From NCBI RefSeq assembly GCF_000768065.1, contig NZ_JRKM01000001.1, positions 4,756,001 to 4,820,000 of the forward strand: a DNA stretch of 64,000 bases. Reading direction: 5' to 3'. This DNA is from Aquabacterium sp. NJ1 (GTDB lineage Bacteria; Pseudomonadota; Gammaproteobacteria; Burkholderiales; Burkholderiaceae_C). Of this stretch, positions 19,870 to 28,727 are shown in pieces. A program made the position numbers and the translations under genes. The notes under the pieces were generated by a model. It was not told the DNA's origin. It worked only from the letters and a program-made list of their open reading frames with translations, and ran no database searches. Every line of letters begins with the position of its first letter. The first letter of the stretch is position 1.

Positions 19870-21234
19870 ATGTCGAACGATGCATCGCAGCCATCGGTTG
19901 TCGCTGTCGCTTTCAGCGGCGGCAGGGATTCGACCGCGCTGCTGCACGCGACAGCCTGTGCTGCGTGTGAACACCCTGGCGCGCTGGTGCTGGCGCTGCA
20001 TGTCCACCATGGTTTGAGTATGCAGGCGGATGCCTGGCTGGCGCATGCCGAGCAGGTCTGTTCGGATTGGGCTCGGCGGGGCCTGCCTGTGCGCCTGGTG
20101 AGCCAGCGCGTGCAGGTGGACCTGAGCAAAGGCGCCAGCGTCGAGGCCCAGGCGCGGCGAACCCGTTATCAGGCGCTGGCCGACATGGCCCGGGAGGCGG
20201 GGGCAAGCATGGTCTTGCTGGCCCACCATCGTCGCGATCAAGCTGAGACCTTTTTGTTGCAGGCGCTGCGTGGTGCGGGGCTCAATGGCCTGGCTGCCAT
20301 GCCCCCTGAGCTGGCGCGTGAGGGCGTGCGCTGGGTGAGACCCTGGCTGGCGCATCCACGCGAGGCCATTGAAGCCTACGTGGCCCACCATGGCTTGAGC
20401 TGGGTCGATGACGACAGCAACACGCACACCCGCTTTGCGCGCAATCGCTTGCGCCTGGACGTGTGGCCGGCCTTGCTGGCGGCGTTTCCGCAGGCCGAAG
20501 CCAGTCTGGCTGCATCCGCGAGGCGTTTGCAGGATGTGTTGCCGGGCGCCGAATCCTGGCGCGACGAGTTGGTGGCATCGCTGTCAGTGCCTGGGTCGAA
20601 CGATGGTGTCGAGCGCGCGAGTGCGCATCTGAATGCGGCGCAGTGGGCGGAGTTGTCCGGCGCGCTGCGGCGGGAGGCCTTGAGGCACTGGTACCGCATG
20701 TTGGCCGGCCAGAGCCTCGCGGCCACGTGGGTGGAGCGCCTGGCGCACGAGGTGCCGGGCTTGGTGTTCCAGCAAAAGTCCTTGCAGTGGCCGGAGATCG
20801 GGCTGGGGCTGTATCGGGGCGAGCTTGTTTTTTTGGGGTTGACCAAAGATGCGGGGGGCGCTCGGTCGCAGCCCATGCCGGGCGCCGTGTCGCTGAACAT
20901 TGATGCCCCAGGCCTGTACCCGCTGGCGCCGTGGCCTGGGCATCTTCGTGTCTCGCCTGTTTTCAGCGGCGGTGTACACCTGGCCGCGCTGAAGGGCGCA
21001 CAAGCCCGCCCCAGGGCCGGCGGCGAGCAGTTCCAGGCGGGGCCAGGTCGGCCGGCCCGGGCCCTGAAGAAGCAGTACCAGGCGCTGGGCGTGCCCCAGT
21101 GGTGCCGTGGCGGCCCCCTGATCTGGTCTGGTGCTGAACTGCTTTTTGTGCCCGGGCTGGGGGTCGACGCGCGTTGCGTGGCCCCCGAGGGCGAGCCTCA
21201 ATGGGGCCTCGAATGGGTGCCGGCCCCGTGTTGA
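19870..21234 (+). CDS. tilS: tRNA(Ile)-lysidine synthase
   Basis: Makes lysidine at the wobble C of tRNA-Ile(CAU). 454 residues with the PP-loop SGGRDS at 16-21, then HVHHGL and VLLAHHRRDQAETFLLQ, all diagnostic of TilS. The C-terminal TilS domains are present (KSLQWPE and GGEQFQAGPGRPARALKKQYQ regions). ATG 19870 is used; a TTG at 19831 overlaps the accA stop and has poor spacing to AAGGAG. It follows accA closely. Confidence 0.95.
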   Translation: MSNDASQPSVVAVAFSGGRDSTALLHATACAACEHPGALVLALHVHHGLSMQADAWLAHAEQVCSDWARRGLPVRLVSQRVQVDLSKGASVEAQARRTRYQALADMAREAGASMVLLAHHRRDQAETFLLQALRGAGLNGLAAMPPELAREGVRWVRPWLAHPREAIEAYVAHHGLSWVDDDSNTHTRFARNRLRLDVWPALLAAFPQAEASLAASARRLQDVLPGAESWRDELVASLSVPGSNDGVERASAHLNAAQWAELSGALRREALRHWYRMLAGQSLAATWVERLAHEVPGLVFQQKSLQWPEIGLGLYRGELVFLGLTKDAGGARSQPMPGAVSLNIDAPGLYPLAPWPGHLRVSPVFSGGVHLAALKGAQARPRAGGEQFQAGPGRPARALKKQYQALGVPQWCRGGPLIWSGAELLFVPGLGVDARCVAPEGEPQWGLEWVPAPC

Positions 21235-21245
21235 ATGACGGGTTT

Positions 21246-21276
21246 TTGCAGCCTGACGAGCCGCTGAGGCTAAAAT
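21246..21276 (+). promoter_or_regulatory. Candidate lysC promoter
   Basis: TAAAAT (21271-21276) is a good -10. The best upstream partner is TTGCAG (21246-21251), but the spacer is 19 bases. It would give a leader of about 70 bases before the lysC ATG. Confidence 0.4.
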
Positions 21277-21351
21277 AGAGAGTTTGATCGCGCACGCTTC
21301 GTGAGTTTCTCTGGTGTGTTTCACGCGCGGTCTTTTCCAACAACATCTGAC

Positions 21352-22608
21352 ATGGCACTGATCGTTCACAAATACGGCGGCACGTCGATGGGCTCTACCG
21401 AGCGCATCCGCAACGTGGCCAAGCGCGTGGCCAAGTGGGTGCGGGCGGGTCATCAACTCGTGGTCGTTCCGTCGGCCATGAGCGGTGAAACCAACCGTCT
21501 GCTGGGCCTGGCCAAAGAACTCTCCGCGAACCCCAGCGCTCGCGAGCTCGACATGATTGCCGCCACGGGCGAGCAGGTGTCGTCCGGCCTGTTGGCCATC
21601 GCGCTGCAGGCCGAGGGCCTGGAGTCGGTGAGCTACGCTGGCTGGCAGGTGCCGATCAAGACGGATTCGGCTTTCACCAAGGCGCGCATCGAAAGCATCG
21701 ACGACGCCCGCGTGCGCGCCGATCTGGCTGCTGGCAAGGTGGTCGTGATCACGGGCTTCCAGGGCGTTGACCCTGAGGGCAATATCACCACCCTGGGCCG
21801 AGGCGGTTCTGACACCTCGGCTGTGGCCGTGGCGGCGGCGATGAAGGCTGACGAGTGCCTGATCTACACCGACGTGGACGGCGTGTACACGACCGACCCG
21901 CGCGTGGTGCCCGAGGCTCGTCGCCTGCAGGCCATCAGCTTCGAAGAGATGCTGGAAATGGCCTCGCTGGGCTCCAAGGTGCTGCAGATCCGCTCGGTGG
22001 AATTCGCCGGCAAATACCGTGTGCCCCTGCGCGTGCTGTCCAGCTTCACGCCCTGGGATATCGATCTGGCTGAAGAAGCCAAGTCGGGCACGCTCATCAG
22101 TTTTGAGGAAGACGAAAAAATGGAACAAGCCGTTGTTTCGGGCATCGCGTTCAACCGCGACGAAGCCAAGATCACCGTGGTCGGCGTGCCCGACACCCCC
22201 GGCATCGCCTACCAGATCCTGGGCAAGGTGGCCGAGGCCAATATCGACATCGATGTGATCATCCAGAACGTGTCGCATGACGGCAAGACGGACTTCTCGT
22301 TCACCGTCCACCGCAACGACTTCGCCAAGACCGTCGAGCTGCTCGAATCCAAGGTGCTGCCGACGTTGGGCGCCGCCAAGGTCGTGGGTGACCCCAAGAT
22401 CTGCAAGGTGTCGATCGTGGGCATCGGCATGCGCAGCCACGCTGGTATCGCCTCGACGATGTTCAAGACCCTGTCTGACGAGAACATCAACATCCAGATG
22501 ATCACCACCAGCGAAATCAAGACTTCCGTCGTGATCGACGAGAAGTACATGGAGCTGGCTGTGCGCGCATTGCACAAGGCATTTGGCCTGGAAGAAGCCA
22601 AGGCCTGA
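21352..22608 (+). CDS. lysC: Aspartate kinase
   Basis: 418-residue monofunctional aspartokinase, the first step of Lys/Thr/Met and diaminopimelate synthesis. The N-terminal kinase starts ALIVHKYGGTSMGS, with the catalytic KYGGTS motif. FQGVDPEGNITTLGRGGSDTSAVA and the IYTDVDGVYTTDPR nucleotide site follow. Two ACT regulatory domains lie after about residue 265, with VSIVGIGMRSHAGIASTMF in the second. The ATG at 21352 begins the conserved sequence. Confidence 0.98.
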   Translation: MALIVHKYGGTSMGSTERIRNVAKRVAKWVRAGHQLVVVPSAMSGETNRLLGLAKELSANPSARELDMIAATGEQVSSGLLAIALQAEGLESVSYAGWQVPIKTDSAFTKARIESIDDARVRADLAAGKVVVITGFQGVDPEGNITTLGRGGSDTSAVAVAAAMKADECLIYTDVDGVYTTDPRVVPEARRLQAISFEEMLEMASLGSKVLQIRSVEFAGKYRVPLRVLSSFTPWDIDLAEEAKSGTLISFEEDEKMEQAVVSGIAFNRDEAKITVVGVPDTPGIAYQILGKVAEANIDIDVIIQNVSHDGKTDFSFTVHRNDFAKTVELLESKVLPTLGAAKVVGDPKICKVSIVGIGMRSHAGIASTMFKTLSDENINIQMITTSEIKTSVVIDEKYMELAVRALHKAFGLEEAKA

Positions 22609-22686
22609 TCTGCGTTGCGGATCAGCGTTGTTTTGAGCGCAACAAGCTGATGGCCCTCAATTCTGGGCTAGAATGCTAGCTGTGCT

Positions 22687-22777
22687 GGAGATGTGGCCGA
22701 GTGGTCGAAGGTACTCCCCTGCTAAGGGAGCATACGCCAAAAGCGTATCGAGGGTTCGAATCCCTCCATCTCCGCCA
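22687..22777 (+). tRNA. tRNA-Ser(GCU)
   Basis: A 91-base class II tRNA. The acceptor arms GGAGATG (22687-22693) and CATCTCC (22767-22773) pair; G is the discriminator and CCA is encoded (22775-22777). The anticodon arm CTCCC-CTGCTAA-GGGAG places GCT at 22721-22723. A long variable arm (TACGC/GCGTA) and GGTTCGAATCC T-arm are present. It reads AGC/AGU. A TAGAAT hexamer lies 13 bases upstream (22669-22674). Confidence 0.97.
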
Positions 22778-22784
22778 GAACAAG

Positions 22785-22823
22785 AAGCCCCCAAGTGAGT
22801 GATCGCTTGGGGGTTTTTCTTTT
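22785..22823 (+). terminator. Terminator of tRNA-Ser
   Basis: Arms CCCCCAAG (22788-22795) and CTTGGGGG (22806-22813), extended by a G-T pair, then TTTTTCTTTT. It also lies against the end of the HDOD gene on the other strand. Confidence 0.88.
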
Positions 22824-22857
22824 CTGTCGCACGTTTCGAGCTGGCGGCCTGGCCCGT

Positions 22858-23730
22858 TCAGGCTTCCGCTGTGAAGCGGTCGTACAACTCGTCAGCCCAG
22901 TTGTCGACATCATCTTGTGATACGGACAAGGTCTTCAGCGAACGCGCGCCACCCTTGACCCACTCGGCGTGGGCATTGAGGCCCTGAAATCGCTGGATGA
23001 TGTGCTCGACCACCAGGCACAGGGCGATCAGTTCATGGACCTGGCTTGGCTGGCTCTCTTCCAGGTAGTCATAGTCGTGGTGCAGTTTCACGGCGTTCGC
23101 CACGTCGGGCGTCAGCCCCCAGGAGCGGGCCAGCAGCGCGCCGATGACGGTGTGGTCGGTGCCGTGGCGATCCTGCTCGATGTAGGTGAGCGGGTGTTCG
23201 CTGCGATTGGCCTGTTCCAGCGTGTCGATGTAGGAGGGCTGCGCAAAACGCTGGGCGAGCAAGGGGATGCCCACATCGGCGAACAGGCCCATGGTCTGCG
23301 CAGTGTCAGGCTCCAGCCCCACCCGGCGCGCCAGCAGGCCCATGGCCTGGCTGCGTTTGGATGAGACATCCCAGAAGCGATAAAGCGCGGGCCCGTTGGT
23401 GGGCAGCACCTTGCGCAATGCGATCTCGGTGAGGATGTGCTCGCAGCGCTTGAACCCGAGGATGCTGAAGGCCTCGGGCACCGTCGAGATGCGGCGGCTG
23501 AGCCCCAGCCAGGGCGAGTTGACCAGCTTGAGCAGCGCAGCGGACATGGCCACGTCCGAGTTGACGATGTGCACCAGCCGGTCGATGCGGGGTTCATCCC
23601 GCTCCAGCTCCTGCTGAAGGTCGACCAGGGAGCTGGGTCGAGGTGGGATGTTGATGTCTTTGAGCAGAACCTGGAGGTCCAGTTCGGCTCGACATGTTGA
23701 GCCCGTGGGGGCTTCTGTCGTGATTGGCAT
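22858..23730 (-). CDS. HDOD-domain signalling protein
   Basis: 290 residues forming almost only an HDOD domain, a catalytically poor relative of HD phosphohydrolases found in signalling proteins. Supporting features are IPPRPSSLVDLQQELERDEP at the start, VNSDVAMSAALLKLVNSPWLGLSRRISTVPEAFSILG (the HDOD core) and GLFADVGIPLLAQRF. The HD metal pair is degenerate, as expected for the family. No REC, GGDEF or other output domain is attached, so it would work through a partner protein. It is divergent from rdgC. Confidence 0.9.
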   Translation of the reverse strand: MPITTEAPTGSTCRAELDLQVLLKDINIPPRPSSLVDLQQELERDEPRIDRLVHIVNSDVAMSAALLKLVNSPWLGLSRRISTVPEAFSILGFKRCEHILTEIALRKVLPTNGPALYRFWDVSSKRSQAMGLLARRVGLEPDTAQTMGLFADVGIPLLAQRFAQPSYIDTLEQANRSEHPLTYIEQDRHGTDHTVIGALLARSWGLTPDVANAVKLHHDYDYLEESQPSQVHELIALCLVVEHIIQRFQGLNAHAEWVKGGARSLKTLSVSQDDVDNWADELYDRFTAEA

Positions 23731-23871
23731 ACGTACTCCCGTTTGTATGCCTTCATATCGCCTTGTTTGTTACGTTCTGAATCCGAAAATGTGAGATTTG
23801 CCCTGAATTTTTGCTGAAACCAGAAGAGGGCTGGGGGCCGCTTCAGTCCGCTACACTCAAGGCCTCGTTGC

Positions 23872-23897
23872 AACGCCTCTGATCCGTCAGGGGCGTT
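23872..23897 (+). promoter_or_regulatory. Hairpin in the rdgC leader
   Basis: Arms AACGCCTCTGA (23872-23882) and TCAGGGGCGTT (23887-23897) pair with one G-T wobble around a TCCG tetraloop. It ends 29 bases before the rdgC GTG. No long T run follows (only TTT), so it looks more like an RNA structure than a terminator. Confidence 0.5.
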
Positions 23898-23926
23898 TGC
23901 ACTGGTGGGTTTGTAGAAGGTCGAAC

Positions 23927-24964
23927 GTGTTCAAGAATCTGACGGTGTATCGAATCGGGCCGGACTGGTCGGCCGAGGCTGCCACGATAGAGGCGGCGCT
24001 GGACAAAGAGCGTTTTGTGGCCTGTGGCGCCACGCAGCAGAAGTCTTCAGGCTGGGTTGAGCCGCGTGGCGAGGCGCATGCCCCGCTGGTCGAGGTCGTG
24101 GACGGCCACTTCCTGCTCAAGTTGATGACCGAGCAACGCGTGGTGCCGGGCTCGGTGGTGAAGCGCCGGGTGGAAGAGATCGCCGAGCAGATGGAGAAAT
24201 CCACGGGCCGCAAGCCTGGCAAGAAGATCATGAAGGAGCTCAAGGAGCAGGCGCTGCTGGAGCTGCTGCCCATGGCCTTCACCAAGCAGTCGGTGACGCG
24301 GATCTGGATCGCCCCGAAGCAGCGCTTGTTGATGGTGGACAGCGGCAGCCAGTCCAAGGCCGAAGAGGTCGTGACCATGCTGATCAAGGCGCTGGACGGC
24401 CTGGCGCTGACCCTGGTGCAGACCGAGATGTCGCCAGCTGTGGCCATGACGCATTGGCTGGGCTCGGGCGAGCCGCCGTATCAGTTCACGATCGACCGCG
24501 AGTGCGAGCTCAAGTCCACCGATGAGATGAAGTCCATCGTGCGTTATGCCCGCCATGATCTCGATACGGACGAGGTCAAACAGCACATCGTCAGCGGCAA
24601 GGTGCCCACGCGTGTGGCCATGACCTGGCGCGACCGTGTGTCCTTCATCCTGAGCGAGTCCATGCAGCTCAAGAAGGTGGCCTTCCTGGACGTGGTGTTT
24701 GAGGGGCCGATGGCCGTGGCCGGCAAGATGGACAAGGGCGAGGCGTTCGACGCGGATGCGGCCATTGCCACCGGCGAGCTGATCGAGCTGATTCCGGATC
24801 TGCTGGAAGCGCTGGGCGGTGAGCAGGTCATGGGCCTGGGTTCGTCGGCGCCATCTCCTGATGCTCGGGCTGAGACGCCGGCGTCGCCAGCCAGGCCTGA
24901 ATCTGTTGCGCCACCCAGGGCGCTGCATCCAGTGGCAGATCATGCCCCGCCGTGGGATGCCTGA
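23927..24964 (+). CDS. rdgC: Recombination-associated protein RdgC
   Basis: Ring-shaped DNA-binding protein that restrains RecA. The start is GTG at 23927, giving the family's N-terminus (VFKNLTVYRI) after an AGAAGG site. An in-frame ATG ten codons upstream adds non-conserved residues. 345 residues against 303 in E. coli; the excess is a Pro/Ala-rich tail after LLEALGG. The last 137 bases overlap the 3' end of the convergent hydrolase gene, so that tail is coded opposite another protein's C-terminus. Confidence 0.95.
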   Translation: MFKNLTVYRIGPDWSAEAATIEAALDKERFVACGATQQKSSGWVEPRGEAHAPLVEVVDGHFLLKLMTEQRVVPGSVVKRRVEEIAEQMEKSTGRKPGKKIMKELKEQALLELLPMAFTKQSVTRIWIAPKQRLLMVDSGSQSKAEEVVTMLIKALDGLALTLVQTEMSPAVAMTHWLGSGEPPYQFTIDRECELKSTDEMKSIVRYARHDLDTDEVKQHIVSGKVPTRVAMTWRDRVSFILSESMQLKKVAFLDVVFEGPMAVAGKMDKGEAFDADAAIATGELIELIPDLLEALGGEQVMGLGSSAPSPDARAETPASPARPESVAPPRALHPVADHAPPWDA

Positions 24965-25631
24965 GTAAAGGTACTTGCCAGCGCTGTGCCAGGGCGGCCG
25001 AGCAGCTGGGGTGGACAAGCTGGTCGCCTAAAGCGTTGAGGATCAGCATGGGGACAGGCGGCTTGGCCTGCGGTGCCCGGTAACGGGTGGCCGCCCACAA
25101 CTGGCGCAGGCCGTTGGCCGTGCTGACCGGGTGCGCGGCCCGCAGCTGCAGCCAGTGTTTCAACGTGGCTTGCGGGTCTGCCGGGTGGCGCGTGGTCATG
25201 GCCATGATGGCGCGCTCCCAGTCCTCGGCACTGGCGCGTGTCAGCAGCAGTTTGAAGATGCGGGGGTAGTTGCGGGCCTGCAGCCGGTGCCAGAAGGGGC
25301 TGTAGGGGCGCAAGCTGGTGTTGATCAGCACGCAGCGTGTCAGTTCTTCAGGGTGAGCATGGGCCCATGCCACGGTCACCATGGCGCCCAGGGACATGGC
25401 CACCACGTTGTAGGGCGGTCGATGCCCTTGTCTGGCGAGCGAGGTCCGCAATGCCTCGACCATGTCTTCCACCCTTGTGGGGCTGGTTTGATCATGCAGC
25501 ACGCCATTGCCGGGCAGATCCGGTGTCAGCAGTTGGCTGCCGGAGGGCAGGGCCGCCATCAAGGTGGGCACGAACGCGCCCCAATGGCCTTGTTCGCGTG
25601 TGAGGCCGCGCAACAGAATCCAGGTGCTCAT
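24828..25631 (-). CDS. Alpha/beta hydrolase
   Basis: 267-residue soluble alpha/beta hydrolase. The oxyanion region is LLRGLTREQGHW; the nucleophile elbow is AMSLG (Ser80), with Ala replacing the first Gly of GxSxG. The acid is probably Asp in NALGDQLVH, and the base His is in TAGHDLPLDA. No signal peptide. Its start overlaps the stop of the M14 peptidase gene by 4 bases (ATGA), so the two are coupled. Substrate unknown. Its last 45 codons overlap the rdgC end on the other strand. Confidence 0.85.
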   Translation of the reverse strand: MSTWILLRGLTREQGHWGAFVPTLMAALPSGSQLLTPDLPGNGVLHDQTSPTRVEDMVEALRTSLARQGHRPPYNVVAMSLGAMVTVAWAHAHPEELTRCVLINTSLRPYSPFWHRLQARNYPRIFKLLLTRASAEDWERAIMAMTTRHPADPQATLKHWLQLRAAHPVSTANGLRQLWAATRYRAPQAKPPVPMLILNALGDQLVHPSCSAALAQRWQVPLLRHPTAGHDLPLDAAPWVAQQIQAWLATPASQPEHQEMAPTNPGP

Positions 25632-26680
25632 CGGACGAGGCCTTTGTGTTTGCGGTGCGGCAGGTCGGGGTACCAGCGCGCCAGTGCCTGCCGGTGGTGC
25701 AGGTCACGCTCGTGCTCATCCGGTTGCCACCGCGTGTGGCTGGCCACGGCCCGCGTCATGAAATCCAGCAAGACCATGTGGCGCCGCAGCACGCGTTGTT
25801 GCCGATGGGCAATGAGTGGATTGAACATGCCGTGGCGACTGAAGAGCTGGCGTGGGTTCTTCTTGACCCATAGCCAGGAGCCCATCTCCAGCGTCAGCGG
25901 CAGGAAGACATGCTGCGGATGCCGCTCGCGTGCCAGCAGGTAAAGGTGATCCCACAGGTCGCCGTGGGTGAGGTAGTGCAGGCTCTGCGGTTCGAAGACG
26001 TAGCGGTGGTAGGCCTGCGCCTGGTCGAAGATGCGGTGTAGGGCATGCATCTCGGCGAGGTGTGTGATGGGCTTGCTGGTGTGGGCAAAAGGGAACCAGA
26101 TGCGGTCTTGCAGGCCAAAGCCCGAGTGGCAGTCGATGGCGGCGCTGAAGGGGCTGGTCAGCAAGCTGCGCTCAACGGTCTGGCACAGTGCGTGACTTTC
26201 TTCCTGCATGGGCGCGTCTTTGGGGCCTCGGTACCAGGGCAGGGTGGCACTCAGGCGCTGGCCTCCGATGAGGAAGGGCGTTTCTTCCTTGGCGTCGACG
26301 GGCGCGTTGCGCATGAGGTCCACGCCCTGCGGGTTGGCGCGCGTGCCTTGCCAGAGGCCGCCGGGGTTGACCAGCGGCATGAAAACCAGGCGCACCTCGC
26401 CCAGCAGGGTGTGCAACAGGCTGTCCCATTTCAGGCGGTGCACCAGGCTGCCCAGATAGGCCAGCACGACTTCGGCACCGATGCGCTCCAGCCCATGAAC
26501 GCCGCCAAAAAAACCGATGGCCGGCGCGGCTGGGTCCGTGCTGCCCATCGTGATCGACAGCACGTCAAATGCATGCGAGCCCATCTGGACCTTGCACATG
26601 ACCTGGGCGTCCATGTGGCGGCCGCCCAATTCAATCAGGCGATGCAGTTCATCCAGTTCGGGCAGGGCGGTGGGGGGCAC
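25628..26680 (-). CDS. M14-family zinc carboxypeptidase-like protein
   Basis: 350 residues carrying the M14 zinc set: His62 and Glu65 (GVHGLE), His185 (DCHSGFG), NPGG and RANPQGVDLMRN substrate-binding stretches, and the catalytic Glu265 in LTLEMGS. No signal peptide, so it is likely cytosolic. The only suitable start is GTG at 26680, with an in-frame stop a few codons upstream and no strong Shine-Dalgarno site. Related proteins include deacylases of the succinylglutamate desuccinylase type, so amide deacylation is an alternative to peptide trimming. Confidence 0.82.
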   Translation of the reverse strand: MPPTALPELDELHRLIELGGRHMDAQVMCKVQMGSHAFDVLSITMGSTDPAAPAIGFFGGVHGLERIGAEVVLAYLGSLVHRLKWDSLLHTLLGEVRLVFMPLVNPGGLWQGTRANPQGVDLMRNAPVDAKEETPFLIGGQRLSATLPWYRGPKDAPMQEESHALCQTVERSLLTSPFSAAIDCHSGFGLQDRIWFPFAHTSKPITHLAEMHALHRIFDQAQAYHRYVFEPQSLHYLTHGDLWDHLYLLARERHPQHVFLPLTLEMGSWLWVKKNPRQLFSRHGMFNPLIAHRQQRVLRRHMVLLDFMTRAVASHTRWQPDEHERDLHHRQALARWYPDLPHRKHKGLVR

Positions 26681-26841
26681 GCGGTGGGTGTGACGTCAGG
26701 CGACGTGCTGGGCAGTCAACAAAACCCAGCAAGCTAGCTTGTGCACATGTCAGGCGTGCGACAAGCGGCGTACCCCCTTGTCATGGGTGTGTCACGAGGG
26801 GCTCGTAAGGTGCGGTTCCATTCGGACTCGGGAGCACCTGC

Positions 26842-26979
26842 ATGGCCCGTCATCACTTAGGTCGACAGTTTTTCAAGCTGGCCGTATTGAGCCTGGCTGC
26901 CCTGGGTGGGCTGCTTGAATGCGCCGCCCTGCTGCGCGCTCGTCTGGCCAGCCAGATCGCGCTGGTTCGCCAGGCCTGA
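26842..26979 (+). CDS. Small single-span membrane protein (hypothetical)
   Basis: 45 residues: a basic start (MARHHLGRQFFK), a hydrophobic segment (residues 13-32, LAVLSLAALGGLLECAALLR) and a basic end. CGGGAGC lies 8 bases before the ATG. It is convergent with the CysB-type gene and ends 12 bases from it. Size, topology and ribosome-binding site support a real gene; I know no function for it. Confidence 0.55.
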   Translation: MARHHLGRQFFKLAVLSLAALGGLLECAALLRARLASQIALVRQA

Positions 26980-26991
26980 GCGTTTGCTGCT

Positions 26992-27936
26992 TCAGATATC
27001 GAACTGCTCGCCCGCTTCGGCGCCTGCCGCCATCTCGACCACCTTGCGGGTCAGCGGCGGGGCGAAGGTTTCGATGAAGCTGTACACATAGTTGCGCAGG
27101 AAGGCCCCCTTGCGGAAGGCCAGGCGCGTCATGTTGACCGCGAACAGGTGGCCTGCCCCCAGGCCACGCAGGTTCAGGTCTCGGTCTTCGTCAAAGGCGA
27201 TGGCCGCGACGATGCCCACCCCCATGCCCAGTTCCACATAGGTCTTGATCACATCGGCATCCATGGCCGTGAGCACGATGGATGGTTTGATGCCCTCGCG
27301 CTTGAAGGCGTCGTCGATGTGGGAGCGGCCGGTATAGCCCTCGTCGTAGGTGATCAGCGGGAACTGAGCCAGCCGCTGCAGCGTCAATGCCTCGCCGTGC
27401 AGCAGCGGGTGATTGGGCGGCACCACCACGGCGTGGGACCAGGTGTAGCAGGGCAGGGTGACCAGCTGGGGGTATTGCGTCAGCGATTCGGTTGCGATGC
27501 CAATGTCGGCCTCACCGTTGATCAGCATGCTGGCCACTTGCTGGGGCGAGCCCTGGTGCAGGCTGAGGGTGACCTGCGGGAACATCTCCCGAAAATCCTT
27601 GACGGCTGATGGCAGGGCATAACGCGCTTGCGAGTGCGTGGCTGCAATCGACAAGGGGCCGACACCATGCTCGGAAAAGTCCCTTGAGGACTGCCGCAGG
27701 TTGTCTGCGTCTGTCAGCAAGCGTTCGATGATGGGCAGGACCTGGGCGCCCGGTTCGGTCAGGCCGGTGAGACGCTTGCCTGCGCGCACAAACAGGTCGA
27801 TGCCGAGCTCCTCTTCCAGTTCACGGATCTGGCGGCTGACGCCAGGTTGTGAGGTGTGCAGCGCATTGGCTACTTCCGTCAGGTTGAACCCACGGCGTAC
27901 GGCCTCGCGGACGGAACGCAGTTGCTGGAAGTTCAT
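26992..27936 (-). CDS. cysB: CysB-family LysR transcription regulator
   Basis: 314 residues from ATG 27936 (MNFQQLRSVREAVRRGFNLTEVANAL). The winged HTH has ALHTSQPGVSRQIRELEEELGIDLF, the CysB subgroup signature. The effector domain carries SIAATHSQARYALP and EADIGIATESL, both typical of CysB/Cbl, which bind acetylserine-type ligands and control sulfur assimilation. The expected targets (cys genes) are not next to it here. The AT-rich region upstream probably holds its promoter and autoregulatory site. Confidence 0.92.
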   Translation of the reverse strand: MNFQQLRSVREAVRRGFNLTEVANALHTSQPGVSRQIRELEEELGIDLFVRAGKRLTGLTEPGAQVLPIIERLLTDADNLRQSSRDFSEHGVGPLSIAATHSQARYALPSAVKDFREMFPQVTLSLHQGSPQQVASMLINGEADIGIATESLTQYPQLVTLPCYTWSHAVVVPPNHPLLHGEALTLQRLAQFPLITYDEGYTGRSHIDDAFKREGIKPSIVLTAMDADVIKTYVELGMGVGIVAAIAFDEDRDLNLRGLGAGHLFAVNMTRLAFRKGAFLRNYVYSFIETFAPPLTRKVVEMAAGAEAGEQFDI

Positions 27937-28280
27937 AGGCGGTATCTGTAAATGCGAAGACTGCATTTTCTCTATGCTTATTTATGAGTAAAACATATAT
28001 TTGCTTCTATGGATATGCGAAAAGCGCGCTAGATGCCGGTGCGGCCGAAGCTTGAGGGGTGCTTTGTAAACGGTTGATACAGCCCTGCGCCTGGCACGCC
28101 TGAGCTTGCCTGGTCGGCGTTTCGTCTGGAGGCGGCCGACGTTCTCGATCGGGGCGGTTTGTTCCACAGATTTCCGAGTTCCTCGCGAAATCCTTCACGC
28201 GTCGCGTTCATCGACCACTGGACAGCCGGCTGACGGTATGAGTTGCTGGGAACACGTGTCCCACTTGTTCGGAGTCCGTC
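27937..28280. other. Intergenic region between cysB and a secreted-protein gene
   Basis: 344 bases without a supportable gene. The first 80 or so (27937-28020) are strikingly AT-rich for this genome and contain ATATATTTGCTTCTATGGATAT, a plausible LysR-type T-N11-A site and promoter region for cysB. Close to the next gene, GGGAACAC-GTGTCCC (28248-28262) is an imperfect dyad that could be an operator. No terminator or RNA gene seen. Confidence 0.5.
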
Positions 28281-28700
28281 ATGCAGGCAAAAACAATTTG
28301 TTTCAGTTTCGTCGCTGGCTTGCTGCTGGCGGTGGCCAAGCCCGCCTTCCCTGGCGTGCCGGATGACATCAAGCGCGACTTTGCCCACGCCGTGTACGAC
28401 GGCTCACCCGAGCTGGTGCACAACCGCAACCCTCAGCCCATGCTGCGTGCGGTCATCGTGCTGAACGTCAAGCTGGACGAGTCCGAGAACTGGCGCGCCG
28501 AGGTGCTGCGCACGAACGATGAGCAACCTGAGATGCTGGCGCGCGCCATCGAAACCGTGCGGCGTGCGCCCCATATCCCGCTCAGCGAAGCGGCCAAGGC
28601 GGAGCTGCGTCGCAACGGGCTGATCGAAGCCTGGTTGTTCGACAACGATGGCAGCTTTCAGGTCAAGACTTTGGCCAAGGCGCAGCGCAGCGGGCTTTGA
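28281..28700 (+). CDS. Exported protein with TonB C-terminal-like fold (hypothetical)
   Basis: 139 residues. The N-terminal CFSFVAGLLLAVAKPAFPG is a probable signal peptide. The rest (MLRAVIVLNVKLDESENWRAEVLRTNDEQPEMLARAIETVRRA) resembles the alternating strand-helix pattern of TonB C-terminal domains, but the match is by eye only and no anchor or Pro-rich linker is present. It precedes the LD-carboxypeptidase gene by 27 bases, which would suit an envelope role. Confidence 0.65.
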   Translation: MQAKTICFSFVAGLLLAVAKPAFPGVPDDIKRDFAHAVYDGSPELVHNRNPQPMLRAVIVLNVKLDESENWRAEVLRTNDEQPEMLARAIETVRRAPHIPLSEAAKAELRRNGLIEAWLFDNDGSFQVKTLAKAQRSGL

Positions 28701-28727
28701 GCGCGCTGGCTCGGTCAGAATAGCGGG

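Noticed and set aside
28091..28110. TGGCAC...TTGC resembling a sigma-54 promoter
   Set aside because: The GG to GC distance is 13 bases instead of 10, so it cannot be a -24/-12 element.
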